Positions 34,290 to 47,625 are shown, numbered from the stretch's first letter. The stretch is 64,000 nt of DNA from Cenococcum geophilum 1.58 (GCA_001692895.1 KV748229.1:1146100-1210099); one strand, 5' to 3'. Made by a program: numbers and translations. Notes: generated by a model from the letters alone, not told the origin.

Positions 34290-34620
34290 TTTTAGGCCTC
34301 TTGGCATATAGAAGGGCGAGGATACTCTACGCGTTAGCGCGTAGTTTGGCATTATTCGCGACATTAGGGGGTCTTCGGTTACAACTCTATATTCAATATA
34401 GAGGCTCCATATTGTACAGTAATATGCACGACCAGCTTCACCCCCCCTTTAGCGAGTTGCAGATTCGGTACGGGCATCCAATTTCGCCTGATTGCCACCA
34501 ACTATGCATAGTAATTGAAGCGAAGTCAAGTGCCTGGTTGCTGGGGGCAATTAAATTAAAGCTACGTATTTAGAACTTGCCTGGCTTACTAAAGTTTCAA
34601 TATTAATCCAAAATCGTGTT
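34290..34620. other. Balanced-composition island inside RIP block
   Basis: About 330 bp of near-normal GC surrounded by TA-rich DNA. It contains two small palindromes (CTACGCGTTAGCGCGTAG near 34328; TCTATATTCAATATAGA near 34388) and a C8 run (34441). An open frame of 90 codons (34301-34573, + strand) has no recognisable domain. It could be an LTR or MITE spared by RIP, or single-copy DNA. Confidence 0.35.
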
Positions 34621-36687
34621 ATAAAATCGTTAATTTGCCTTTAATATAAATCCTCCTTTAAAACGCGTAACGGCTTAATTAACGGGTATATCTTCTTACC
34701 CTTAACGAAATCGACAAAGCCTCCTTCCTCCCTCATTATATACGCCTCTACCTTCGTAAAGTTCTTACTAGGGTACCCTATAATAGCTACTAAGACGTAA
34801 ATATAACACTATTCGGCCAGACTTTACATTAGAGGAGCTTAAGAAAATAGAAAATGATCTAAAAGCTATAAATAAGGACAATAAGGAAGATATAAAGGCT
34901 TAGCTTAACTATATATAAAGATAATAGACTTTTTATACGCAAAGCTAGCAGGCTTAATTAAGGCTATATAAGTCACTATATTTAATATAGGATTCTACCT
35001 ACCTATAGTTAAATATGCCAATACCGCAATATTAAGCTACAGCCTCATAGGCAGCTGCTTAAGCTACTTAAGCTACTTAAGCTCCTTTAGCTTCTTAGTC
35101 TCCTTTATAAAATATAATTAAAGATAAAAAAAAAATAACTCTACTACCTTACCTATATATAGAGAGTAAGATTAATAATATAGGAAGAGCTAGCGGCGGC
35201 GTATTTATTACTTATAATTATAATATATTGGTTTAATATTTAAAGGAGCCGGCGTTTATTAAAACTCTTATTAATATAAGCCTTTAATATTATAATCTTT
35301 AGCAACTTAAAGTCTTTTCTATTTATAAAAGGGAGCTATATTATTAAGAGTAAGGTATTTATATTAAGCTCTAGCTAATTAGGGTAAAGGTTAATACTTA
35401 GTATATAGGCGTTCGCGATATTAGGTTTATATAAGGGGACTTTATAAATAGGGGGCTATAAGGACACGATTATAAAATAGAACAGACTAGTAAGAGAGAC
35501 AAATCCTTAAAAAGGTAAGGCCTTTAAGATTGTAAAGACTATATACTATAGGTACGTACCTTTAGTACGTAACTAACGACCATCTAAGGGGCGTCCGGGG
35601 GTTGTCCTAAGGGCAACCTAAGGTAACTACAATAATATTCCTTATATTACCCCCCCCCTTCTTATAGTTAGCCCCTAATTACTATTACCTTATAGTAGGG
35701 AGACTATAAGGGCTTATCCCAAAAGAGGTTTAGAGAAATATTAGTATACTACTATATATTATCTATCTATCTAACCCCTACTTTAAACTCCTAAAAAACC
35801 TTAATAAGGAAAAAATATAACTAAAGAAAAGATATAAGGATTACTAGGAAACCTATTAAAAGCCTACTAAAAGCCTACTAGTAACTACCTAGGCTAACCC
35901 ATAGATTTTTATACAACTTTATTTTTAAGCCTTTATACCAATTTACAATTAATTACAAGTATTATAGGTAATTTAGTATTCCTAATATAGTTCTACAGAA
36001 CTATTTAATATATAGCTTAATATATAGGGCCTTAGCTTACTATTGTCTTTAACTATTAAGATATAATCTATAATTTATAATCTATAATCGTTTCTTATAA
36101 TCCTCTACATCACTAATATATTGTTATTATATTTACCCTTAGGCTATTAAATACGGCTAAGGTATTAATTAGTTAATTAAGGAGACTTATCTTCTAAGAT
36201 TTAGTATATATACTTTTAAATCTAGTGGTCCTATGCTGTATATTTGGCGTAGCTCTACTGCCTAGTAAATAGGAGGAACACTTTATAATAGCACCTATAG
36301 CTATTATATAATTATTAAGAACGTCTATAACATTACCCTTTAATACCGTAGTATTATTTAGGTATAATTTATCCTATATACACCTTTAATTAATATCTTA
36401 ATTGCCTTTTTTTAGCCGCGGAATTAGTTTTTATAAAGAAGTAATAGTTAAATAATATATACTTATATTTCCTTCCTTTTAAATAACGCTATTATAATAG
36501 AGTTATATTAGTAAGATTACGGCTATTTACTAAAAGGGTATTAAAAGGTAAAGTATAAAGATACCTTACTTATTAAGCTTAATCCTTTTCCTTAATACCT
36601 TACTTCCTATTACTAACCTTCGTTTAATTTTAGACGTATCTTTAATATATTATTAAGATTTTCTTCTTTTTTATTATTAATTTAATA
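34621..36687. repeat. Degraded repeat DNA, possibly gypsy gag-like
   Basis: A + strand reading around 34830-35150 has the charged, Gln/Leu-rich character of a retroelement gag followed by a proline-poor linker, but no catalytic motif is recognisable. 35560-35680 includes balanced words and C-rich runs. No intact gene. Confidence 0.3.
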
Positions 36688-37094
36688 ACGTATTCTACCA
36701 CCGAGCCGGCCACCCCACCGAGCCGGCCACTTCAAAATACACCAAAAAGCCGATATTTTAATCTTAAATATCTCAACCACTACTTAATAATATTTTTTAA
36801 AAATTTAAATATAAGCTCTTATATACCTATTTTAGTACTTATTACAATATAAGAGTATGCGCTTTGGTAGTTGTTAAGATATTTAGAAATATCTCTATTT
36901 TTAACCCCTAAACTCTATATTATAATAACCACTAAGCTGCACGCTCTAATATTATAATATATACTAAAATAGGTATATAAAAGCTTATATTTAAATTTTT
37001 AGAAAATATTATTAAGTAGTGGTTGCGATATTTAAGATTAAAATATTGGCTTTTTGGTGTATTTTGAAGTGGCCGGCTCGGTGGTAGAATACGT
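36688..37094. mobile_element. Hairpin MITE copy 2 (407 bp, TA target site)
   Basis: Inverted repeat with ends ACGTATTCTACCACC and its complement, flanked by TA on both sides (36686-36687, 37095-37096). It has the same ends, length and inner A/T-rich words (ACCACTTAATAAT-like) as the copy at 5478-5883, one base longer. Arms have diverged by transition-type changes. On the left, an extra copy of CACCGAGCCGGCCAC makes the arms slightly uneven. Confidence 0.75.
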
Positions 37095-38350
37095 TATGCC
37101 TCTTTATTCTCTTACTAACTGCTTTTTTAAGCTAATTCCGTAGCGTATTTTAGCCCTACTATTATATATAGAACCCTAACCTCCACTAACCTATAATTAG
37201 TACTAGTCCTACCTAAATAATTTTACCTACACGTTTTTAAAAGACTAGAAATTTAATAATAGGATTCTAGAGGCTTATAATAAGACTTACTATATAAGGT
37301 CTAATACCTTTAGTCTTTATAATCGATATATACGTACTAAGAGCGGTAGTTACATTAAGGTAAGCTTTTATATTCTTAATAGATTTCTATTACTAACTTT
37401 AAGCTTTAATAGCCTGGACCTAAGTAGCGACGTTCCTTTAATGTCCTTAACTACTATATCGCCTAGGCTTTGTCTTATTCTAGCGCTAATACTAAATAAC
37501 TTAATTAAATTTAAGACTATGCTATAGCTATCTATACTGCCTATAATTCCTAGTAAGCTAGCTAGTAATACTTAATATAAAAGTAAAGCTAGTATATAAA
37601 GAATAGGGTAAGGAATAGGGGCAATAAAAAGAAGGTCGCCGTCTACTATAGGAAGGAGTTTACGCATATATATTAAGTTTTAAAAGAGTATAATATAATG
37701 CGTTATTAGGTAATTGATAGTTGCTATAGTAAGGTCTTAGTAGTTCTAGACTATACTAGCTAGCTAATATATCTGTTTATTTTAGGCTTAAGTATATCTT
37801 TATTAACTATAAGCTTACGCCGCAAGAGCTTTATTAGTATTAGTTTGGACCTAATATTAGTGTTAAGCGTTTAAGGATCTTTGCCCTAGTTATACCTTAT
37901 TATCCTACCCCTACTAAGGGGTCTAAATCCTATTTTTATTAGCCATTACTTAGTAGCCTAATGGATACTAATCCTACTCCTAAGGATAAGGCATAGTGGC
38001 TTTTTAAATTAGGCATTTTAGGATTTATTCTTATATATAGTAGCAATTAAGGACCTTAATTAGGTGCTTAAAAAGGCCTTAAAAGGCTTTTAGAAAGGGC
38101 TTAGGAGCCCTGAAAAAATATTCCTAGTATAGATTAATTAATAGGAATATAATTTTAGTAAAATGCTCTATTAATTCTATACTATATATATAAAAAGGCT
38201 AAGGACCTATTTTACCTTAAGCTATAGCCTTAATTCTTATAGTTTTTAAAGCCTATCTATTCTACATCTGATTTAATCTATTTACTCTTTAGGGCCTCTT
38301 ATAGCCTACTATAAGCTTTCTTTATAGGTCGCAATAATACTATAGTATTA
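37095..38350. repeat. Degraded element, unassigned
   Basis: TA-rich. Long + strand runs read as formerly coding with stops at likely Gln positions, but no motif is decisive. It lies next to the minus-strand gypsy end at 38350-38960. Confidence 0.3.
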
Positions 38351-38960
38351 AAGCGCTTTCTGCAATTTATAGATTATAGACCCTAGTCCTAATATTCTTT
38401 TAGAATATCTTTATAATAATTAAGGTGATTCTCTAGTTCCTATATAGAGTTCTTAGTAGCCTAGCCTAGCCATTTAACTTTGTATTAAAGCTTATTCTTA
38501 ATAGATTTATAATATAGTATGGCTTTAACCTTATACCGCTCGCCTACTACCTTAAGGTATTTAATTAGGCCTAAACAGAAGTTATTTTCCGGTAATAGTC
38601 TATACTATAGCTTTAGTAGGTTTTTATAAAATACTAGATATATAGAGGCTACAAATAGGGGTAGCTAGAGATGGTAGGCTAGCTTACTAATTTGTTTCTT
38701 AATTTAAAAGGGATCTAGGTATCTTATATTAAGCTTCTTTAATAGTTAATAGGTCTTAATATTTATTAAATATAATAGAACCTTATCGCCTACTCTAAAA
38801 TACTTATCCTAGTATTTGCGGTTATATTAGAGTCTCTATTGCTTTTAGATATCTTATAGGCTCTACTTTATATACTTTTATTACTCCTTTTATTCCTAAA
38901 GGTATCTATTACAGACCTTATATTAGTAGTAGTAGCACTACTATAAAGAGATATAAACGG
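38350..38960 (-). pseudogene. Gypsy chromovirus 3' pol end: integrase tail and chromodomain remnant
   Basis: On the minus strand, from 38960 down to 38350, the reading (through stops) gives an integrase C-terminal GPY/F-like segment (GDKVLLYLINIKT..LKKLNIRYLDPF), then a chromodomain (YKVKAILYYKSIKNKL, YKVKWLG, ELENHLNYY) at about 38560-38375. That order is the hallmark of fungal chromoviruses (Ty3/gypsy). Upstream pol parts are not recognisable here. Confidence 0.6.
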
Positions 38961-39175
38961 ACTAGTGGTGGAAGTATAGGAGGTACTACATCGGCAAAAT
39001 ATGGTACCCTACCAATGGCCTCAATGGTTGGTGGTTGACGCAATTAGCGCGCAGTTGAGGGCATTTGGCAACTCGACCGACTAGCCTATGTCGTGTTTTT
39101 TTGACACGCAGCCTGCGCGCAGCCTGCGCGCAACCTGCAACCACAATTGTATTTGGAGCCATCTACCTCTTTTAT
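38961..39175. other. GC-rich island with ACATCGG motif
   Basis: About 200 bp of high GC content within TA-rich DNA. It includes ACATCGGCAAAATATGG at 38979 and direct repeats of CAGCCTGCGCG (about 39110-39135). It abuts the gypsy remnant, so it may be the edge of another element that escaped RIP. No coding potential. Confidence 0.35.
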
Positions 39176-41275
39176 ACTAATAGTATATTTTAGATAATAA
39201 ATAAAGGCTACTTTAAAGCTATTTATAAGGCTAGTAAGGCAAATTGTATACACTTCTTTATATAATCTATTATATTGTTTTAGATAATTTAATATAATAT
39301 CCTAACTGTTTTATAATATATTTTGAAAGTATAAGACCTTTCCTGCTCTCCCTGTGACAATAATATACTATAAGTATTTAGCTTTACTAGTATAGTATAT
39401 ATATATAGCCAAAAAGTAGCTACTAAGAGTAGTAGATATAGGCCGAAAGAAAGGTAGATTAAGAGCTAGTATATATAATAAAGAAGCCGTAGTTATCCTG
39501 TAGGAGAGTATAGAAAGTCTTATACCTAATCTCCTACTAAAAACTCTACCGGCTCCTTTATACTAGAGTCCAGAGCATATATTATAAACTTTATATACTA
39601 CTCCTTATTCTTAATTAAATTTAATATTGCTTTTCCGTTACTATACTAGCTATAGCTGTCCTCTACAAGGCTATAGTACTGCTTAAATTATATAAATAAC
39701 TTATTAGATTTAAACCTTTCCGGCCTAGGCTTATTAGTTCCTATATTTAGGATAAAGTAGTATACTAGGGCGGAGGATGTATATTCTGCTAAATCTAACA
39801 AACTTAGCTAGTTCTAAAAGTTGAATTAGTAAATATTGTAGTAGTAGTAGGGCCCTAGATTTTCTAGCTTACTTTAGGGCTTTCCCTTTAAGACGGACTT
39901 AGTGGACTAGTCTAGCCTACTTTAGAGCTCTCTATTTAGAATAGACTTAGTAGATTAATCTGGCCTACTCTAGAGCTCTCCCTTTAAGATAGACTTGGTA
40001 GATTAGATAGTATAGCTTAGCTTACCGATAAATAGCCTAAGTTAATAATTGCGTTAGTTTTGTTGTTGCTAAGGCTTATAAGGAACCTCTCTCTTACGTT
40101 ATTGCTTAGATCCGCTATAAAGTCGTTAAGGTTATCTTTATATAGGTTCTTAATAATTTCTATAGTTAATTAATCTGGTATTAGGCCCGTAGTATATTTA
40201 ATAACTGCGGGCTAAAGCCGCAGCCAAATTCTAGATTGCTATTTTTTAGATATCTAGTTCTAGCTGCCTAAGAGGTTGGCGTAGGCTTTTATAACGGGTT
40301 AGAGAATAATAATAGGTAGTAAAATACCGGATATGTACTAACCGCTAACAACAGTGCTATAAAAGTTGTCCGTTCCCTTAGACCCAGTTCTATACTCCCT
40401 AATTATATAATATATTGCTATTAAAATGAAAGTAATAGTATTACTGGTAAGCTTTTTAAATATATTATAAGAGTAGGGTAATTAGGCAAGGCCGTTTCTT
40501 CCTCTACTATAAAATATACTAGCTATATTAGTAACTATTACATTAGAACGGAAGCGGTTATCACTTAGCTATTAACTCTTATTAGTATTTTACTAAATAG
40601 CACAGGCAAAATACCTTTATGTAATCTAGCGTAATAAAATTATAATTAGTTAGTAGTTCCACAATTAGTTTGGGCGCGTCATTAAACCCTAGCCTATACA
40701 CCTCCCTTATAACTATACGAGCCTTTATAATCACGTGGTTCTTAAAGTTCCCTATTATATTAAATAGCTATATATAATATTAAGATTGTTAGTAGACAAT
40801 TTAATATAATATTTTTAGTATATAGATACCTTACGAGCGGACACCGGGTTAGGAATATAATTAGCTTTTTTTTATACTGCTTTTAGCTGCTTTAAAATAG
40901 CTTCTAACTATGCCTTTTTTATTATATCCTTAATAAGGCCTAGAAAGCGGTTAAACTATAGGTTAATAAGATACCCGTTATAAGTCCTAGAGTTAGTTAT
41001 TAGCCTTACTAGTAAAATGGACCTATAAAGCGTAAATATAGGCTTATATCTCTTAGGTGGGTTTTCTTTTATACGTTGCTGTTATAATATCTAGAGGTAC
41101 TCTTCTCTTGCCTATATCGCGGTAGTTAGGTTAAAATCGTCATGGTCTAACTTATTTTTACTTTCCCTAGTGCTATCTAGGTCCCCTTTAGATTAAATAC
41201 TAGATTAGTATACTCTATATTAAAGGGAGGTCACTTATTTTATAGATAAAGCTATATTAGGGTTTAGGCAAACAC
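39176..41275. repeat. Degraded repeat DNA, unassigned
   Basis: TA-rich, no intact gene. At about 39830-40020 short related segments ending in CTTTAAGA/TTTAGAATAGACTTAGT recur roughly every 60 bp, suggesting an internal repeat array. No family motif recognised. Confidence 0.35.
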
Positions 41276-41277
41276 GG

Positions 41278-41440
41278 CTTACTGGGGAGAATATAAAGCT
41301 AAATGTTAGTTATTTACGCAATAAGGTTCGGATTAGGCGTACGGGAGAGTATTTTAAACTAGCACGTAATTGTTTACGCGGTGAGGTACGGATTAGGTAT
41401 ATAGGAGAGTATTTTAAACTAATACGCAATCGTTAAGGGC
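41278..41440. repeat. 60-bp tandem repeat
   Basis: The word CGGATTAGG recurs at 41330 and 41390 with GGAGAGTATTTTAAACTA following each, giving a 60-bp period over about 2.7 units. The period is a multiple of three. Confidence 0.65.
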
Positions 41441-41734
41441 CGAAGGTATATTATAAAGATGCTACTTTTTATAGCGGTGGGCGGTTAGATAGTAAAGAGA
41501 GTGTTTTATTTGCTAGGGCTTGCTAAGTGCTAAATAGTAGAGGAGACTATTAAGTATTGTAGTTAGACTCCGGTTATATATAAAGGTATAACCTACCTTA
41601 ACTAAAAGATTAGGACTTTGCGTTTTTAACTAAGCTAGTTTTACTACTAGATTATTAATAGATTTAGTAGATTTATTAATATTTAGTTGCTATTATTTCG
41701 TAGAAGAAGCAGGTATAGACTCATAGTTACTATC

Positions 41735-42035
41735 CTTATTATTAGAGATTACCCTTTTTAGCTAGAGGCGGCTATGTATATTCTATATATTGTTAGCCAG
41801 CTTAATATATTATATACGACGTTAATAGGGTCTATTATATGCCTGCTCCTTTTTATACCTAAATATAACTAGACTAGAGTCGCTATTCTTATTATTAGAT
41901 ATTACCCTTTTAAGCTAGAGGCGGCCATGTATATTTTATATATTGTTAGCCAGCTTAATATATTATATTTAATATTAATAGGGTCTATTACGTGCCTGTT
42001 TCTCTTTGTGCCTAGATATAACTAGACCAGAGTTA
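41735..42035 (-). repeat. 153-bp in-frame tandem duplication within a decayed protein
   Basis: Units start CTTATTATTAGA at 41735 and 41888, exactly 153 bp (51 codons) apart. Read on the minus strand both encode the same pattern, with LANNIQNIHSRLQLKRVISNN in the second and close variants in the first. The repeat therefore probably lay in a real coding sequence, now full of stops. Family unknown. Confidence 0.6.
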
Positions 42036-42036
42036 T

Positions 42037-42120
42037 AATATTGCTCATTCTAGCTGGGTTCTATATACTCGTTTTGGCTGGGTTTTATATACTTATCCTA
42101 GCTAGGTTCCACGTGCTTAT
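42037..42120 (-). repeat. 27-bp tandem repeat (9-residue coding unit)
   Basis: Three units close to TAGCTGGGTTCTATATACTC encode repeated Y-I-E/K-P-S-Q-N-E-like nonapeptides on the minus strand. It directly adjoins the 153-bp duplication and looks like part of the same decayed protein. Confidence 0.6.
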
Positions 42121-45100
42121 TCTCCATTAGCGCGTTTTTCCTTCCGTTAGTTAGGATGTGGGCAACTCCTAGTAGTAGGCTAGGTAGAGACATAAAGTTA
42201 ATTATACTAGTTGTCCTTATTTCCTTATCCTACATTAACTTAAAGTAGGGTTCTTGCTACTAGTTTAAGTATTCAATAACACGTTTTTACGTTTACCTGC
42301 TATAGTAATACTTTTATATTTGCCTAGTTAGTAAAAGGTATAGCTTATAGCTAAAATAGGTTACCTTATAGCTGTTTCTATAATGTCTAGGGCGTATATA
42401 GATTAATAACTTAAAAGAATATATACTAGTATGGTATATATTGGACTGATGGCAGTATTAGTAGGAGTATTATTGCTATAGTGCTTGCAAATGACTTAAA
42501 TAGGGGTGTATTTGTTGTGATTAGCTGCTAGTTCTAACCGGTTGCGGTTAAGCCGCAATCGCGACCTGTTAACTTATATTAAGTTAGTAGTTAAGAAAAC
42601 ATTATTATATAGTTAAAGATTGTCTAATACTATTTGCTATTATACGCGAAACTGTTTTATTCTATTAGCATATCCCTTAGCAGATATAGTATATATATAC
42701 AAAAGGTCAAACGTTAATCCCGGTAATAAAAGTAGTAGGCTGGTAAGGCTCGTGTCTAAATTTAACAGGGAGGTACCTTATTAAACCACTTTACCTACCT
42801 AAGGCGCTGGCTTTTAGATCCTATACCTTATTCCAGTCCACTTATACTAGGTTTAACACCCGTCTCGCGCTTAAAGCAAAGCTTATCCACCTTATTTGTG
42901 CAGCTTACCAGTATAGATAATACTAGGGTAGGCATAGGCGGCATATAGGATAGTAATTACACTTCTATATAGTTATATCGCTATATTCTATACCCTTATA
43001 TAATACCTAGTATTTCTACCATAAATATCTAACGTTATTCTTCCGCGTCGTTAACCCTACTAGCCTATAGTAAGCCTAACCTATCCCCTATATATGTATC
43101 GCAATAGTAATCAAATTTAGTAGAATGGTAAGGAAAGCGTAAGCATAGATATAAGGATTGGGTGTTGGATACTAAGAGTAAGCTAGGGACGGTATTAATA
43201 TATATTACCCTAACGAGTTTACTAAAAAGAATGGGTATAAACCTTAGGCTTTATCGTCTAATCCCCTTAGGTGTTTTAAGAATGCCAAATAAGTTATAAG
43301 AATATCTTAGGTTATATTATTTTAAGACTCCCTCGCCTAATAGTACACCGAGGGGCTCTATTAAGCCGTCTACCTTTATATATGGTGATCTATTAAACCA
43401 GTAAGTATTCTAGATAAAGTAGTGGCTTTAAGGCGCATAATCCATGCTATGGTTATAGTTGCCTTCGCCTTTTCTATTACGGGTTAAGGTGTAAAGTAAG
43501 GGCTCTTTTTTAACTAGGAGAGGTTTTTTAGGATAGCTGTGGGTTAAGTATTACTTTAGTATTAACCCGTTTACTAGTTCTACCTATTCTTATACGTATA
43601 GAGTGTAAGTTATTTAGTAAAGGCAAGGGTACGGAAATAGAGGGTAAGTAATTATATTGTTTTTGGCTAGTAGCGCAGACTGTAAATATGAGTTAGTAAC
43701 ACTAGCTTAACTTTAAGCAGTAACCTACTTATTCTTCTTTATTCTATTATAAATAAAAACCTATCTATTTCTTATAGAAATATATCCTTAACTACACTGC
43801 GCCATTTCTCTTCATTTATAAGCTAAATTCATCCTTTAGCTATCTTATTGCTAACATAGTAGTAAAGCGTTTTACTTTTAGGGTTAAAGTTAATATCCTA
43901 GCCTAGTATGTCTACAAATGTATTAAAGCTTAGATTATTAATATGTATATCTAAAGCGTTATTCTTGCCAGTCGCTAGCTTTTAGGTTAGGATAATTATT
44001 AACTCTTTGTTAGCTGCCTGCCGGATTAGTATTATTATTATTTTATATAACCTTAGTATTCCCTCCTACCTTATTGCCTTTAGTATGCCGGCCGGTAGAT
44101 AATACGCAATGGCGGAGTATAGGAGTACTAGGTTGCCTATTATAATTTGCCTAGTAGGAGCCGTTTTGTTTATTTAACGCGTTGCGTTATAGCTATAGCG
44201 CTAGGCAAGCTGTTTAACATATTTAGTATATAGGTTCTTAGGTAAACCTAAAAACACAGATAGAAATTCATTAGAGATTTCGTTTAATATTTGCCGTATT
44301 TATACCTTGCTTGTAAGGAAGCGTAATAGCTATTTAAGGAGCCCGCGCGTTAATATTTTGATTTTAATATCATAGTAAATCGTATTATATTATTCGTTCG
44401 TAAGCCCTAGATCTCGCTTAAGAGTGTCTTTAGTATTATAGCTTAGGTCTATTATTAGTGCCATAATTTCAAAAGCGTTAAGGGAGGTACGGTAAAAAAG
44501 ACGTCTTAATTACACGCTAAGACCGATATATAGAATTATATAGACAGGTATATTATTTGGTTATTATATAAAATAATTAGTTAAATGTCTTATAAGAAAT
44601 AAATAAGCGTATTAGCGAACGCTTCTTTACCCGCTATACCACCTAGACTTACAACCTTCTATTCCTTTTACGTCTCCGTTTATAAGCTTAATTCAGCACC
44701 TAGATTCGTTAATACTTTTTTTTTTATATATTTTTTATATATTTATTATATTATACTACGTACAATAATGCGCATACAGCCTCTAGGCTATAGTGCTATA
44801 GTTCTATATATATAAATCCTTTCTAGGCAGCTTAATATATACTAGTAACTATGTTTACTAATACTTTAAGACGCCTAGTTAGCCCATAACTGGTGGAGCC
44901 TAGTTAGTATAATTAGAGGTCCTGACCTCTACTAAAATACTTAATATCCCTAATAAGGGCCAGAATATCATTAGCGAAAACGGAGATATTCCACTATAAG
45001 TTAATAAGATCTTAGGTCTGTATGGCTTAACAAAGGAATATTTAAGCTCTTAATATAATTTTTTAAAAGAAGACACGATTAAACCATTAAGAGAGGTAGT

Positions 45101-46160
45101 AGGTTAAATTAGAGTAGACCCTTTTTAGTTTACCAGAATCTAGATATAGTAATAGAGTCGGTATATATAAACAGGTAAGTATGCCATAATTTTAAAGTAG
45201 TTATCCCCTGATATCTGCAAGGTCTATACTAGCTTAGTAATATTTTCACCTTAAGGGCTAGTAATCTGCGTGGCGTTCTTACTTAGAAAAGTAGGGAAGA
45301 TAATCCGTTAGGATTAGTTAAAAAGACTAGTTACCAGGTCTTTAGTTACTTTAACTCCTAAGACTAATAATTTTCAAATGAAATGTATACTTGTAATAGT
45401 GGCGGCAAGACCATTAGCCGCATTAGAATAGAATCCCCTAGAAGTTAACTTATTCTTTAAGACCTAAAGATATTAAGATTAACTTATCTATATTATAGAC
45501 GATAGTTAAGGAACAAACTAGATTTTATAAAGTTAGTTACTATACTATATTAGCATTATAAAAGCTAATAAGAGAGCCGTAAGTGTATGATGTTTTCTAA
45601 ATAAGAAGATATCTAACCACTAATAGATTCCCGTTATTAGAATACCTTATTTAAGTTTAATAGAATGTTAAAGCACCATAATATGTTATAAATAAGCCTT
45701 ATACGGATCTTAGTTTAATTATAGCTATTAAGGATGCTTCCTTATTTAAGAATATTTATATTTTTAAAGACTAGTCAGATATAACTACTATGGGGCTTAA
45801 TAAATCTTAAGCCACTATACTAAAACGAGTTCTTATAAAGCGTCTTGCAATAATCCAAAGACCTTTAGGTACTAGAAAAACGTGGCTTTAAAGGCGTTGC
45901 TTAGTAATATAACAATAGGAGATCCCCCCGTTATTATTATATGTTATATAAACTATACGCTAAACTAGTTATTTGGGTATGTTGCTTAAAGTAATATATA
46001 CTTTATAAAATTTCCTAGTACTTCTAACCGTCTTAATACTATCGCTTATACGGATAGACGATATTACACTGCATTAGGCGCTAGGGCCGTAGAAGTAGGA
46101 AGAAGAGGAAGCGTTAGGGCTCCCTCTTTTTATATCTTATATTTTATTTTTTTATATTAT
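42121..46160. repeat. Long degraded region, formerly coding, unassigned
   Basis: On the minus strand 42.1-44.4 kb, and on the + strand about 44.9-46.1 kb, stops fall mainly where Gln would be expected and long residue runs persist, so two decayed coding regions facing each other are likely. I recognise no domain. GC-rich words are rare. No intact gene. Confidence 0.35.
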
Positions 46161-46164
46161 CTTA

Positions 46165-46550
46165 TATTGTCCTACCATTGTCCTACCATTGTGTTATATT
46201 GTCCTATATTGTCCTATATTGTCCTGCCATTATATTACATTATCCTGCCATTATATCACATTGTCCTGCCATTATGTTATATTGTCCTGCTATTGTGTCA
46301 CATTGTTCTACCATTGTGTTATATTGTCCTGCCATTGTGTTACATTGTCCTGCCATTGTATTATATTGTCCTGTTATCGCCCTACTATTGTGTTATATTA
46401 TCCTGACATTGTCCTGCTATTGTCCTACCATTATATTATATTGTCCTGTCATTGTCCTGCTATTATATTATATTGTCCTATTATTGTCCTGCCATTATAT
46501 TATATTATCCTGTCATTATCTTATATTGTCCTGCTATTATCTCAATACTG
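46165..46550 (+). repeat. Minisatellite, about 22-bp units (TATTGTCCTGCCATTGTGT type)
   Basis: About 17 imperfect units of 20-23 bp with core TTGTCCTGCCATT. All three forward frames are open and give Cys/Pro/Leu-rich repeats, which is a property of the repeat rather than evidence of a gene. Confidence 0.85.
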
Positions 46551-46799
46551 CTATATACTTTTTACTATTTACTAAGATTATAGTTATAGGTATTTGTCGG
46601 CCAGGATCCGGGCAGTAACTTTTAGCAGTAATTTTACTACCTAAATCTCTTATAAATTAATTAATTGGCGTAAAGCTGTTGCATTATAGTAAAGCTATAT
46701 TTAAGCAATCTATATTATAATCCTTAGCATAGTATTGCACGTAGAAATATTTAATTGTTAGATTTAGGAAGGTGTTTATATTTTAATTAAATTCATAAA

Positions 46800-47345
46800 A
46801 CTATAACTAAGGGCCTTTGCGGCGTAGTGGTATAGTAAGTTCTATAATTGCTTTGGTTTAGGGTTGCTTAATTACTACAGGAAAGTTATAATGCTTAGCG
46901 TGGTGTTAAACTTAAGGTGCCTTGCTACTACAGTGGCAGAGATATAGTAGATTAACTGCTTACTGAAATATGGCGCCCCCGTTACTGTAGTAGCCACTAC
47001 AGTAACAGAGATACCTTATATTTATAAATTTAGATTCTATATACGGTATAGCTTACGAATTTAACGCGCTTGCCGATCTGGAGGAGCTTTCAGATTAAAA
47101 AGTCGCTAGATTAACCGAACGATCGCGTTAGAATCAGATTTGAGCTTCAGCTCGGATATATTCTGCGGCCTTTAGATTTAATCTGAAGTCGCAACCGAAC
47201 GTTCCCTAAGATTTAATGTAGGGATCTCTCCCTAAGGATTTGGTTTGATCGTAAGGTTTAGGAAGGGGTTATAATTTAGTTAAATTTATAAAATTATATT
47301 CTAAAGTCCTTATAGCGTAGTGGTATAGTACGTTCTGCCTTTTAC
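46800..47345. repeat. Duplicated segment with tRNA-like GCGTAGTGGTATAGTA word
   Basis: Two related stretches (about 46775-46860 and 47250-47340) share an AT-rich lead and then GGCGTAGTGGTATAGTA or AGCGTAGTGGTATAGTA, resembling the D-arm/A-box of a tRNA. No T-arm follows at the right distance. Could be SINE-like debris. The inverted word CTACAGTGGCAGAG/GTTACTGTAGTAG lies between. Confidence 0.3.
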
Positions 47346-47545
47346 TATAATTTAGAGCTAGCCTAATATAATTAAAACTTAACGTGGAAGAGCCGATATA
47401 CTTAGTATATAGTGCTAAGATTTCGTTAAATGTATAACTTTAGGTATTATAGGACACGTACGAAAATATAAGCTTAATTTGGAGCCTTACTAACGCCTAA
47501 TTTAATAGGAAACGACCTTCTTTTTTAATATTTTTGATATTTTTA

Positions 47546-47625
47546 ATGCGCGACGAGTAGGAATTAAACCCGCTATACCTGGGAGTTAAATACGCGACGT
47601 CCAATTGCTTAATCTGGCTAGGAGG
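47546..47625 (-). pseudogene. Possible tRNA-derived pseudogene
   Basis: On the minus strand TAGCCAGATTAAGCA resembles an A-box, and GGTTTAATTCC about 45 bp later equals the B-box GGTTCGATTCC after one CpG-to-TpA (RIP-type) change. Arms do not pair well, so it is a degraded tRNA or tRNA-derived element at best. Confidence 0.3.

Noticed and set aside
34301..34573. 90-codon gene in the GC-balanced island
   Set aside because: No domain, no splice partners, and palindromes suggest a repeat; not supported as a gene.
40000..46000. Secondary-metabolite or effector cluster in the large block
   Set aside because: No intact frame and no recognisable biosynthetic or secreted-protein domain; everything readable looks like decayed repeat DNA.
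46167..46618. Three long forward open frames read as Cys/Leu-rich proteins
   Set aside because: They are three frames of one 22-bp minisatellite; openness in all frames follows from the repeat itself.
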